In this document: positions 1 to 7,994 of the stretch, in pieces | How positions within the stretch are numbered: position 1 is the stretch's first letter | How the letters are laid out: the number at the start of each line of letters is the position of its first letter | DNA from: an uncultured Aquimarina sp. | GTDB taxonomy: Bacteria; Bacteroidota; Bacteroidia; Flavobacteriales; Flavobacteriaceae | DNA length: 61,513 nt | NCBI GenBank assembly: GCA_947499005.1 | Contig: CANMML010000024.1 | Span: forward strand, 1 to 61,513 | Direction: 5' to 3' | Program-made: the position numbers and the translations under genes | The notes under the pieces: model-generated | Told to the model about the DNA's origin: nothing | Databases searched by the model: none | The model's input: the letters and a program-made list of their open reading frames with translations, nothing else

Positions 1-45
1 CCAGGTATTATTAGATGTGATTTCTGGGGTCCTTACGGAGGGTAA
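1..45 (+). CDS. Bacteriocin-like precursor peptide, 3' end only
   Basis: Only the last 14 codons lie in the window; the start is off the left edge. The visible tail (PGIIRCDFWGPYGG) is identical to the C-terminus of the next peptide gene, and the 32 nt after its stop are also repeated there. I infer a tandem copy of the same double-glycine-leader peptide. Confidence 0.75.
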   Translation, partial: PGIIRCDFWGPYGG

Positions 46-82
46 TCAAAAATTAAATATTAACAATTAAAATCAATCAATT

Positions 83-196
83 ATGAGTAATCAATTTGAA
101 GCTTTAAAAGTAGAGCAGGCAGAATCAGTAACCGGGGGGTTATTTACAATTCCAGGTATTATTAGATGTGATTTCTGGGGTCCTTACGGAGGGTAA
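83..196 (+). CDS. Double-glycine-leader precursor peptide A
   Basis: A 37-residue peptide. Residues 1-19 form a leader starting MSNQF and ending SVTGG, the classic cleavage site for C39 peptidases. The 18-residue core after the GG is LFTIPGIIRCDFWGPYGG, with one Cys (residue 29), one Trp and a Gly-Gly end. The gene is too short for usual gene callers. Support comes from its shared leader with two following genes, the near-identical upstream spacers and the C39 exporter encoded just downstream (1403). Likely role: secreted bacteriocin, microcin-like or signalling peptide. The actual activity is unknown. Confidence 0.85.
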   Translation: MSNQFEALKVEQAESVTGGLFTIPGIIRCDFWGPYGG

Positions 197-234
197 TCAA
201 AAATTAAATATTAACAATTAAAATCAATAAAATT

Positions 235-363
235 ATGAGTAATCAATTTCAAACATTAGAGCAAAATCAGTCAGCAAATATTAATGCAGCAGTAGGTCCT
301 GTTTGTCTAACGGCAGGTTTTTTTCTTGCAGGTGTTGCATATGGCTATTTCACTGCGGGATAA
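235..363 (+). CDS. Double-glycine-type precursor peptide B with an Ala-Ala site
   Basis: A 42-residue peptide beginning MSNQFQTLEQNQ. Aligned with its neighbours, the expected GG at residues 18-19 is Ala-Ala (SANINAA). The predicted core, residues 20-42, is hydrophobic and Gly/Ala-rich, has a single Cys at residue 24 (core position 5) and ends TAG. It shares its leader and upstream spacer with the flanking precursors. C39 peptidases mostly cut after GG, GA or GS, so AA is atypical. It could be a variant substrate or a peptide that is processed poorly. Confidence 0.8.
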   Translation: MSNQFQTLEQNQSANINAAVGPVCLTAGFFLAGVAYGYFTAG

Positions 364-398
364 TTAAAACTAAATATTAATAATTAAAATTAACAATT

Positions 399-521
399 AT
401 GAATAATCAATTTCAAATATTAAACGGGAAAACGTCAGAAAACATTAACGGAGGTTTTAATGCTTATTGTGCTGTAGCCTTTGGTATTGGTAGAGACTTT
501 GGAAGATGGCTAGCAGGGTAA
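399..521 (+). CDS. Double-glycine-leader precursor peptide C
   Basis: A 40-residue peptide starting MNNQFQILNGK, with leader end SENINGG at residues 13-19. The predicted 21-residue core starts FNAYC, contains RDFGRW and ends LAG, with one Cys at residue 24. That Cys is at core position 5, as in peptide B. It is the last gene of the precursor array; a hairpin terminator follows. Same proposed role: exported small peptide processed by the C39 exporter. Confidence 0.85.
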   Translation: MNNQFQILNGKTSENINGGFNAYCAVAFGIGRDFGRWLAG

Positions 522-774
522 TTTAAACTTTTTTGTTGTCTAGACAAATTGTGATTATAAGAAGGGAAGCCTTTTGTCAGAAGGTTTCCCCTTATAATAC
601 TTAAAAAATTTTTCCTTAACATGTTCGTCATGTATAATAAACCAATTCAAATCATAATTGGTAAAAAAGACTAAGTATAGTCTTCATTTTAATTTAGCAT
701 TCTCAATATAATCTTGTTTAGTAAAAGTGTAGTTTCACTAAAATTCTACACCTCTAAACGTAAAAAATAGTGTC
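522..774 (+). promoter_or_regulatory. Hairpin-rich spacer before the export operon
   Basis: No gene seen. After the terminator at 555-597 there are four more inverted repeats: 619-633 (ACATG/CATGT), 641-662 (ACCAATT/AATTGGT), 667-684 (AAGACTA/TAGTCTT) and 727-751 (GTGTAG/CTACAC). This is probably the promoter and leader of the transport operon. No convincing -33/-7 pair was found. Confidence 0.45.
555..597 (+). terminator. Hairpin terminator after precursor array
   Basis: Imperfect stem with TTATAAG at the left base and CTTATAA at the right, and a loop around 572-580. It lies 33 nt after the last precursor. Partial termination here would keep peptide expression higher than exporter expression. 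Confidence 0.6.
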
Positions 775-1413
775 ATGGAATTTTTAAAAAAACGCAAAAC
801 AAACTATATTTTAGCTTTTCTACTATTAGTGCTAGGTGTAGTATTTTTTCAATTAAATAATAGCTTAGTTACGGATACATTTTTAGAAAAAATTCTAACT
901 TCAGCTTATGGTGAAATGGATGAGTATCAATTGGGTTTCACGAAGAAAATGGTGAAAGTTTTCCAAATCATATTCATCTTTATTTTCGTACTTAGAGGTA
1001 TTGTAATTGCTTCATTAATGAAAGCTTGTACATATCTAATGAAAGGCTTCAAAGGAATTAAGTTTTCTACGTTATTAAATATAACTTTTGTTGCAGAATT
1101 TGTATTCATAATTTCAGAAATATGGGGGTATTTACATTTAAAAAGTGTAGGAGAGAGCCCTCTAGAATATGTATACTATAAACCTCTGTCTCTAATAAAT
1201 ACGTTCGATTACGAAACTATTGATAGATGGCTAGTGAGTCTTTATCAGTCGATTAACCTTTTTGAATTAGGGTATGTAGCACTTTTGATAGGTCTACTGG
1301 TAACAGTATTTAAGAAGTCGATTTCTAAGAATATTGAATTCGTATTAGTGTCTTATGTGTTTCCTTATGTATCTTTTATTTCATTGATGTTATTTATTTC
1401 TTATGGAAACTAA
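775..1413 (+). CDS. Small polytopic membrane protein of peptide cassette
   Basis: 212 residues with about five hydrophobic segments (roughly 11-26, 57-82, 100-120, 155-180 and 188-210). I do not recognise the family. It is the first gene of the transport operon, and its last 11 nt overlap the start of the C39 exporter, so the two are probably translationally coupled. Position and membrane nature make it a candidate immunity or exporter-accessory protein; that is inference only. Confidence 0.7.
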   Translation: MEFLKKRKTNYILAFLLLVLGVVFFQLNNSLVTDTFLEKILTSAYGEMDEYQLGFTKKMVKVFQIIFIFIFVLRGIVIASLMKACTYLMKGFKGIKFSTLLNITFVAEFVFIISEIWGYLHLKSVGESPLEYVYYKPLSLINTFDYETIDRWLVSLYQSINLFELGYVALLIGLLVTVFKKSISKNIEFVLVSYVFPYVSFISLMLFISYGN

Positions 1414-3547
1414 GAAGCTAAAGAAACTAGAGAAGAGCTTTAGGTTACAAAAAGACTCTTCGGACTGCGGTATCGCATGCATACGATCTATAGCTGCTTT
1501 TTATAACGACACAAGTTTATCGGTAGAGCATTTACGAGATATTAGTGGTACCAATACGCAGGGCACCTCCTTATTAGGGTTATCAGACGCGATGATAAAA
1601 TTAGGTTTCGAAGCACAGCCAGCAATGGGTAATATTGAGATTTTAAAAAACCATAAAGATCCAATTATTCTTCATGTATTAATTGATGAAAAATACGAGC
1701 ATTATGTGGTATGTTATGGGTTTGATGGAGATAAATTTACCATCGGAGATCCAGCACATGGTATCCAATCTTGGGCAGAAGATGAATTAACGGCCAAATG
1801 GAAGAATAAGTATTGTTTGGTAGTTGGTAAGAAGGCTATAGCAGATCAAGAATCTACACCTAAAAAAGAACGCAATACGAAGAGAAAGTGGTTGTTAAAT
1901 ATTATCAAGAAAGATAAACCACTTTTAGTTTTTGTTGTAGCATTAGGACTAATAGTATCGGGCTTGTCATTGTCATTAAGTATTTTCTTTCAAAAATTAA
2001 TAGACAATATTCTTCCAAACCAAGATACGAAAGGCTTAGTTATTGGTATTGCTTTTCTGTTTGTAATCTTAAGTTTTAAGGCTGTTCTAAGTACTGCAAA
2101 AAGCTATTTTTCAACCTTATTTGGAGTTCATTTTAATAAAAATATTATTGGTAAGTTTTTTAAAATCTTAATGGATTTACCATTCTCTTTTTTTAACAAT
2201 AGAAAAATAGGAGATCTAGTAGCACGGTTAAATGACGTATTAGTTATTGAAAGAGTGATCAAGTATTCTTTAAGTGAAATTGTAATTAATTTTACTTTAA
2301 TACTGGCTTCGTTTGTAGTGATCGGTTATTTCTCGATGAAGTTATTCTTATTGTGTTTGGTTTTTTGTCCAATTTATTTTTACTGTATTTATAAATTCAG
2401 TTTTAAGATTTCTAAGTCACAAACCGAAGTGATGAAGAATTATGCAAATAATGAAGCAGCTTTTATCAGTACGATAAACAATATGAGTATTGTTAAAGGC
2501 TTCAATTATCAAAAAACAGAGCACAAGAAGATTAAAAATGTGTTTGGAAAGTACCAAAACAAGATTTTTGATTTAGGAATTATAGAATTGAAACTTGGGG
2601 CTATAATAGAAGCGCTGGGGTTAGTTATTACCTTAGTTGTTTTAGCACTATCTGGGTATTTAGTAATCACCAATGAGATCAAATTAGGTGAATTTATGAC
2701 ACTAATGTCTATAGCTATGATGTTGATTTCAAGTATAGCTAAGTTTTCATTGTCATTCATCCCTTTTCAAGAAGCGAAAATTGCTTTCGAGCGCATGTAT
2801 GACTTCACATTATTGGATAAAGAGCAGTCAGGTACGATTAAGATCAATAAAATTGAATCGATAACTTTCGAAAATGTAGCATTTAAATACCCAGGTTCTA
2901 CCAATTTATTATCAAACATAAACCTAAATATCGAAAAAGGAAATTGTGTTGGGTTAATTGGAAAGAGTGGTAGTGGAAAAAGTACAATAGCATCTATGCT
3001 GCAACGCTTTTTAAATGTAACAGAAGGTAACATAAAGGTAAACGATACCCATAATGTCAATGATATAGTTATTGAAGACTGGAGAAGCTTGATGAGTGTG
3101 GTTCCTCAAGATATTTCATTTATTGATGGTGATATCATGAGTAATATTTGTATGTCAGAAATGACTAAAGATAAGGCTTATGAAGTAATAAAATTTTGCC
3201 AAGAGGCAGGCTTACATGATTTTATTATCAAATTACCACAGGGGTATAATACGATTGTAGGTGATGGGGGGATTCAGTTATCAGGAGGACAAAAGCAAGT
3301 AATTGGTTTGGCAAGAGCATTATTTCAAAATCCAGATTTCATTATCATGGATGAGCCAATGTCTTCGATGGATACAACACTTCAAGAGTTTACCATCAAT
3401 TTGTTGAAGAAACTTAAAAAAGATGCCGCAATCTTATTAATTACACATAAGCTAGAAGATCTTAAAGAAGTAACAGATGATGTGTATGTAATAGAAGATA
3501 ATGTTGTAGCAAAGCAAGGGCAGACTCAGTATTTACGAACCTCTTAA
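1403..3547 (+). CDS. Bacteriocin-processing ABC exporter (C39 peptidase, PCAT)
   Basis: 714 residues in the standard PCAT order. The N-terminal C39 peptidase has the motif QKDSSDCGIAC; the likely triad is Cys22, His100 and Asp116. The six-helix ABC transmembrane domain spans about 165-460. The ATPase has Walker A (GKSGSGKST, 520-528), signature LSGGQ (626-630), Walker B (IIMDEP, 647-652) and the switch His682. Such proteins cut leaders after a double glycine on the cytoplasmic side and pump the core across the inner membrane. All catalytic residues are present, so it should be active. The start overlaps the preceding gene, and the next gene begins 10 nt after the stop. Confidence 0.96.
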   Translation: METKKLKKLEKSFRLQKDSSDCGIACIRSIAAFYNDTSLSVEHLRDISGTNTQGTSLLGLSDAMIKLGFEAQPAMGNIEILKNHKDPIILHVLIDEKYEHYVVCYGFDGDKFTIGDPAHGIQSWAEDELTAKWKNKYCLVVGKKAIADQESTPKKERNTKRKWLLNIIKKDKPLLVFVVALGLIVSGLSLSLSIFFQKLIDNILPNQDTKGLVIGIAFLFVILSFKAVLSTAKSYFSTLFGVHFNKNIIGKFFKILMDLPFSFFNNRKIGDLVARLNDVLVIERVIKYSLSEIVINFTLILASFVVIGYFSMKLFLLCLVFCPIYFYCIYKFSFKISKSQTEVMKNYANNEAAFISTINNMSIVKGFNYQKTEHKKIKNVFGKYQNKIFDLGIIELKLGAIIEALGLVITLVVLALSGYLVITNEIKLGEFMTLMSIAMMLISSIAKFSLSFIPFQEAKIAFERMYDFTLLDKEQSGTIKINKIESITFENVAFKYPGSTNLLSNINLNIEKGNCVGLIGKSGSGKSTIASMLQRFLNVTEGNIKVNDTHNVNDIVIEDWRSLMSVVPQDISFIDGDIMSNICMSEMTKDKAYEVIKFCQEAGLHDFIIKLPQGYNTIVGDGGIQLSGGQKQVIGLARALFQNPDFIIMDEPMSSMDTTLQEFTINLLKKLKKDAAILLITHKLEDLKEVTDDVYVIEDNVVAKQGQTQYLRTS

Positions 3548-3557
3548 AGATAAGATT

Positions 3558-4805
3558 ATGCTTACGAAAAGAAATTTTATAGAGGTTTTTGAATCTATCA
3601 AGCAGCATAAAACACGAAATTACCTTACAGGTTTTGGAGTTGCTTGGGGGATATTTATCCTACTTGTGATGTTAGGTGCGGGAGAAGCTTTTAGAGTGGG
3701 TGTAGGCTCGCAATTTGGAGGGTTTGCAGAAAATTCGATTACCTTTTTTGGAGGACAAACTTCGAAAGTAAAAATGGGAGAGCCTGCAGGGCGTAAAATT
3801 CTTTTTACAAAACCGCAAGTAGATAAAATACGAGTACGTTTTCAAAAAGACGTTAACAATATTTCTCCTGTAATTTTCTATAGCGGTGATAAGAATATAC
3901 ACTACGATAAAAACTTTAGCAGTTCGGAAATCATAGGAGTATTAGATGATTTTTTTAGAATTAAAACATTTGATTTAGTCGAAGGACGTATTCTTAATGC
4001 ATTAGATATTCATGAAAAAAGAAAAGTAACGGTGATTACCGAGACGATTAGAGATGAGGTTTTCGATGGTATTAATCCGGTAGGAAAATATATCAACCTA
4101 ACGGGAGATTGGTATCAAGTCGTTGGTGTGGTGAAATCCGATTCGATGCTTAATCAAGGATACCAACGTAGTGTTTTTATGCCATATGATACTATGGTAA
4201 AGTACTTACATGAAGGAGAAGAGATTTGGTGTTTATTAGTAGGTCTATCAGATACAGCGAATGCATTAGATACCGAAAAAGTATTACTAAATTTCTTTTC
4301 AAAAGAACTAAGATTTGATACTAATGATAGGAAATCAGTTAGTATAATGAATCTTAACCAACAGAGGAAAAGTTTTGATGGTCTATTTTCTGCTATAAAA
4401 ATAATAGTGTGGTTTTTTGGGATCTGTATTTTGGTAACAGCAATGATTGGAGTAAGTAATATTATGCTAGTCATCGTAAAAGAGCGTACCAAAGAGATTG
4501 GTATTAGAAAAGCACTAGGAGCAAAGTCAAAAGATATTTTGAATCTAGTGGTATTAGAGTCGATCAGTATAACTGTTATTGCAGGCTTGATAGGGATTAT
4601 AACTTCTTTTGGAATGTTAGCTATAATAAATTTTGTGATTGGTAATATATATAACAATCAGGATTTAGTAAAACAGCTTTCTTTCAATCCATATACAGCA
4701 GTAGTTACATTTATCATCTTGGTATTGTCAGGTACAATAGCAGGATACTTTCCTGCATTAAAGGCAACAAAAGTTAGCCCAGTTAATGCAATTAGATACG
4801 AGTAG
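3558..4805 (+). CDS. MacB/FtsX-type ABC transporter permease
   Basis: 415 residues. One N-terminal transmembrane helix (about 22-42) is followed by a large periplasmic MacB_PCD-type domain (about 45-275). Three C-terminal helices then end in the family's closing motif (PALKATKVSPVNAIRYE). There is no ATPase domain, unlike Escherichia coli MacB; the cognate ATPase is probably the separate gene at 7239. MacB-type pumps do not carry substrate through the inner membrane but drive periplasmic substrates into a TolC channel. With the adaptor and channel that follow, this gives a second-stage pump for peptide already released by the C39 exporter. Confidence 0.92.
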   Translation: MLTKRNFIEVFESIKQHKTRNYLTGFGVAWGIFILLVMLGAGEAFRVGVGSQFGGFAENSITFFGGQTSKVKMGEPAGRKILFTKPQVDKIRVRFQKDVNNISPVIFYSGDKNIHYDKNFSSSEIIGVLDDFFRIKTFDLVEGRILNALDIHEKRKVTVITETIRDEVFDGINPVGKYINLTGDWYQVVGVVKSDSMLNQGYQRSVFMPYDTMVKYLHEGEEIWCLLVGLSDTANALDTEKVLLNFFSKELRFDTNDRKSVSIMNLNQQRKSFDGLFSAIKIIVWFFGICILVTAMIGVSNIMLVIVKERTKEIGIRKALGAKSKDILNLVVLESISITVIAGLIGIITSFGMLAIINFVIGNIYNNQDLVKQLSFNPYTAVVTFIILVLSGTIAGYFPALKATKVSPVNAIRYE

Positions 4806-4827
4806 TTAACTATTAAACGTAAGTAAA

Positions 4828-5901
4828 ATGAGCAAATTTGGAAAAATTGTGTTAGGGATATTTATTGCCCTAATCGTAGGAATCATAAGCGTAATCAAAG
4901 TAAATAATAAGAATAAAAATAATATAGAAGTTACTAATATTAAATATGATACTATCACTAAAAAACGTTTTTTAAGTGGAAAGATCATTGCTTCAGAGGA
5001 GATAAATGTTAAACCTCAAATTTCAGGGATTGTTAGTAAAGTGTATGTTGAGGTAGGTGATAAAGTAACGATTGGAGATCAATTGGCTACAGTCGAAATT
5101 ATAGCAAAGCCTGAAAACCTAGAAAAAGCAAAACAAAACTTGAATAAGGCTACGATTAATTATAAAAATCAAAAGGCCAAATTTTCAAGAATAGAGTCAC
5201 TATTTTCAAAAAAATTGATTTCAGAATTCGAATATAATAAGGAAAAGCAATCTTTGGATCTTACAAAAGTTGAAGTAGGAACCGCTAAAGAGCAATTATA
5301 TATTACTAAGAAAGGATTCTCGAAGAATCAAACAATTACAAATATTGTAAAAGCAACAGCTTCAGGAACTGTTTTAGATCTAATAAAAGAAGGAGAATCA
5401 GTAACAGAGAGAAGTAACTTTAATGAAGGCTCTAATATTGCTACGATTGCAAATTTAGGAAACCTTGTTTTTGAAGGAGGTCTTAATGAGAATGACCTAA
5501 AATATGTAAAAGAGGGAGATGTATTTGATATTGCAATAAATGCATATGAAGATTCTATATTAGAAGGGGAAATCGTGACAATCTCACCAAAAGGAACGAT
5601 TAGCAATGGGATTGTAAACTTCAATATCAAAGCACAAATTACAGTTCCGCAAAACTTCAATGAAAAGATTAGATCTGGTTTATCTGCAACGGCTGAAATT
5701 ATATTAGTTCGCAAAGAACATGTGCTTGTTATACCTGAAAAAGAGATTGTTTTTCAAAATGACAAAGCAGGAGTTTATGTTGTAGCAGGTAACAATACAA
5801 GTAAATGGAGAGAAGTAAATCTAGGGGTCAGTAATGGTTTAATTACAGAGGTCGAAGGGGATAATATTGACGACAATACAAGGATCAAAGTAATAAATTA
5901 A
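4828..5901 (+). CDS. Periplasmic adaptor (MacA/HlyD/RND membrane-fusion protein)
   Basis: 357 residues. An N-terminal membrane anchor (about 6-25) is followed by a lipoyl half-motif (PQISGIVSKVYVEVGDKV), a coiled-coil hairpin (about 95-155, rich in Lys/Glu), the second lipoyl half (TASGTVLDLIKEGESV) and a beta-barrel/membrane-proximal region. Adaptors of this type bridge an inner-membrane ABC transporter and a TolC channel. Genes on both sides (permease 3558, TolC 5912) fit a MacA role. It could also serve the C39 exporter; the sequence cannot separate these. Confidence 0.92.
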   Translation: MSKFGKIVLGIFIALIVGIISVIKVNNKNKNNIEVTNIKYDTITKKRFLSGKIIASEEINVKPQISGIVSKVYVEVGDKVTIGDQLATVEIIAKPENLEKAKQNLNKATINYKNQKAKFSRIESLFSKKLISEFEYNKEKQSLDLTKVEVGTAKEQLYITKKGFSKNQTITNIVKATASGTVLDLIKEGESVTERSNFNEGSNIATIANLGNLVFEGGLNENDLKYVKEGDVFDIAINAYEDSILEGEIVTISPKGTISNGIVNFNIKAQITVPQNFNEKIRSGLSATAEIILVRKEHVLVIPEKEIVFQNDKAGVYVVAGNNTSKWREVNLGVSNGLITEVEGDNIDDNTRIKVIN

Positions 5902-5911
5902 TAACAATTGA

Positions 5912-7222
5912 ATGAGAACGTTTAGAAAAAACCTTCTTTTGCTACTTTCTGTTTTTAGTTTAAGTGTATGTGCACAAGAAAAAACATTGAGTCTTAAGGA
6001 TTGTATTGAGCTAGCATTTAAGAATAATATACAATCAAAGCAAATAGAAACAAGCATAGCATTTAATAAGGCTTCTGAGAAAAATAAATATGGAGAATTT
6101 TTGCCTGCCATTAATGCTAATATAAGAAATAGTTGGAACCAAGGATTGACCCAAAACTTTACGACAGGTCTTTTAGAGCGAACAACAAGAAGAAATTCAA
6201 CATACAACCTATTTGCTAACATGACTGTCTTTAATGGATTTAAAAATTGGCATGAAATACAGTTAAATAAGCTTAATGATTTAAAACTGAAGTATGAATT
6301 AGGCAACTTTCAAGATGGATTGCGTTTAGATATCGTAAACACATATTTGCAAATATTAGCGCAAGAAGAAAGTGAGCGAATAATTGATGTTCAATACAAA
6401 TCTACTTTACAACAGATTGAAGATTTTCAAGAACAAGTAAATCTAGGTCAAAAGGCAGGAGCTGATATTTTAGATTTGAAATCCGTAGCAGTTGATAACC
6501 TACAAAGAAAAATAAATGTATCAAGAGATATCAAACAATTGTATAGAAGGTTGAATAACCTTATTTCTCCTGATCAGCACATTGATATAAAAGTAGATTT
6601 ACCAAAAGACTTAGTGGATGATGGTTTTTTAAATGACAACACCAATACACAATCTATTTTGGATCGTAATAATGAATTGAATTTAGCAAGTCAAAATATA
6701 ATTGTTTCAGAAAAACAATATAAGATAGACAAATTAGCAATAGTTCCTACAGTTTCTGTTTTTTCAAATTTAGATACTAGAGAATCCGAAATATCAAATC
6801 TAAATTTTAGAAATCAGTTGGATGATAATTATGGAATTAGTTATGGGGTTCAAATAGACATTCCAATTCTGAACAAGTTAAGAAATCGAGGAAGGCTGAT
6901 CACAAGAAAAGCTGAAATTGAAAATTTAGAGTTAGAAAAAAGGAAGGTCAGTCAAAAAGTAAGTAATAACATTAGCGAAATACAGATCGATATCACTTCT
7001 AATTATAAATTACTGAAAAACAGAGAGGAAGCGTTGAGGGTGAAAAAGAATAGTTATGAAAATGCTAAGCAAAAATTGAAGGAAGGACTGATAAGTGTTC
7101 TAGATTTTAATCAAGTGAAATTAGATTTTGAAAATGCTCAATTGGTAGTAGTACAAGCAGAGTACGAGTATTATTTGGCAATACTTCTTTACAAGACGTA
7201 TTTAAATTCATTGAGAAGCTAA
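5912..7222 (+). CDS. TolC-like outer-membrane efflux protein
   Basis: 436 residues. A signal peptide (RKNLLLLLSVFSLSVCAQ) is followed by two repeats of the outer-membrane efflux fold. The first begins with the characteristic LSLKDCIELAFKNN helix, and long amphipathic helices with NAKQKLKEG and VLDFNQVKLDFENAQ lie near the C-terminus. It forms the trimeric channel through outer membrane and periplasm. It sits 10 nt after the adaptor gene and 16 nt before the ATPase gene, clearly in one operon. Confidence 0.93.
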   Translation: MRTFRKNLLLLLSVFSLSVCAQEKTLSLKDCIELAFKNNIQSKQIETSIAFNKASEKNKYGEFLPAINANIRNSWNQGLTQNFTTGLLERTTRRNSTYNLFANMTVFNGFKNWHEIQLNKLNDLKLKYELGNFQDGLRLDIVNTYLQILAQEESERIIDVQYKSTLQQIEDFQEQVNLGQKAGADILDLKSVAVDNLQRKINVSRDIKQLYRRLNNLISPDQHIDIKVDLPKDLVDDGFLNDNTNTQSILDRNNELNLASQNIIVSEKQYKIDKLAIVPTVSVFSNLDTRESEISNLNFRNQLDDNYGISYGVQIDIPILNKLRNRGRLITRKAEIENLELEKRKVSQKVSNNISEIQIDITSNYKLLKNREEALRVKKNSYENAKQKLKEGLISVLDFNQVKLDFENAQLVVVQAEYEYYLAILLYKTYLNSLRS

Positions 7223-7238
7223 CCTTAAAAAGAAAAAC

Positions 7239-7925
7239 ATGATTCAATTAAATAAACTGAATAAGTCTTACCAAACATTCGAATCAAATTTACATGTGCT
7301 AAAAGATATCGAATTGACGGTTAATAAAGGTGATTTTGTTTCTCTAATGGGGGCTTCTGGTTCTGGAAAATCTACATTATTAAATATTCTAGGGTTATTA
7401 GATAATCCAGATACAGGAGAATATTTATTAGATAACTCACTGGTAAGCTTCGAAAGAGGAGATGATTTAGCGGGGCTAAGAAATCAAATGATAGGCTTTG
7501 TTTTTCAATCCTTTAATCTTATTCCATATAAGACAGCTATCGAAAATATCATATTACCCTTATTCTATAGAAATACAAAAGATGAAGAGGCAAAAGAACA
7601 AGCAATGCATCTTCTAGAAAAAGTAGGGATGGTAAAATGGGCACATCACTTACCAAATCAATTATCGGGAGGACAAAAACAGCGTATAGCTATTGCCAGA
7701 GCATTAATAACAAACCCTAAAGTGATTCTAGCAGATGAACCAACAGGGGCTTTAGACAGTAAAACATCATACCAAGTAATGGAACTTTTGCAAGGATTAA
7801 ATGATGAAGGAAATACGATCGTGATGGTAACTCATGAAGAAGATATTGCAAACATGAGTAAACGTATAGTGAGATTAAAAGATGGAAATGTGATTAGTGA
7901 GCAATCATTCTTAAAAGTTAGCTAA
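7239..7925 (+). CDS. MacB/LolD-type ABC ATPase
   Basis: 228 residues, a single ATPase domain. Walker A is GASGSGKST (38-46), signature LSGGQKQRIAIARAL (from 142) and Walker B VILADEPTGALDSKT (from 162). The sequence is closest in type to the MacB, LolD and FtsE group, and it most likely powers the FtsX-type permease at 3558. It lies 16 nt after the TolC-like gene; splitting permease and ATPase around adaptor and channel genes is an unusual layout. Confidence 0.94.
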   Translation: MIQLNKLNKSYQTFESNLHVLKDIELTVNKGDFVSLMGASGSGKSTLLNILGLLDNPDTGEYLLDNSLVSFERGDDLAGLRNQMIGFVFQSFNLIPYKTAIENIILPLFYRNTKDEEAKEQAMHLLEKVGMVKWAHHLPNQLSGGQKQRIAIARALITNPKVILADEPTGALDSKTSYQVMELLQGLNDEGNTIVMVTHEEDIANMSKRIVRLKDGNVISEQSFLKVS

Positions 7926-7994
7926 TTCACAAAGTGAGTTATTTTATTAAAATCAACCGATCAGTGTAACAACTAATCAAAACAAGCTAAAGTC

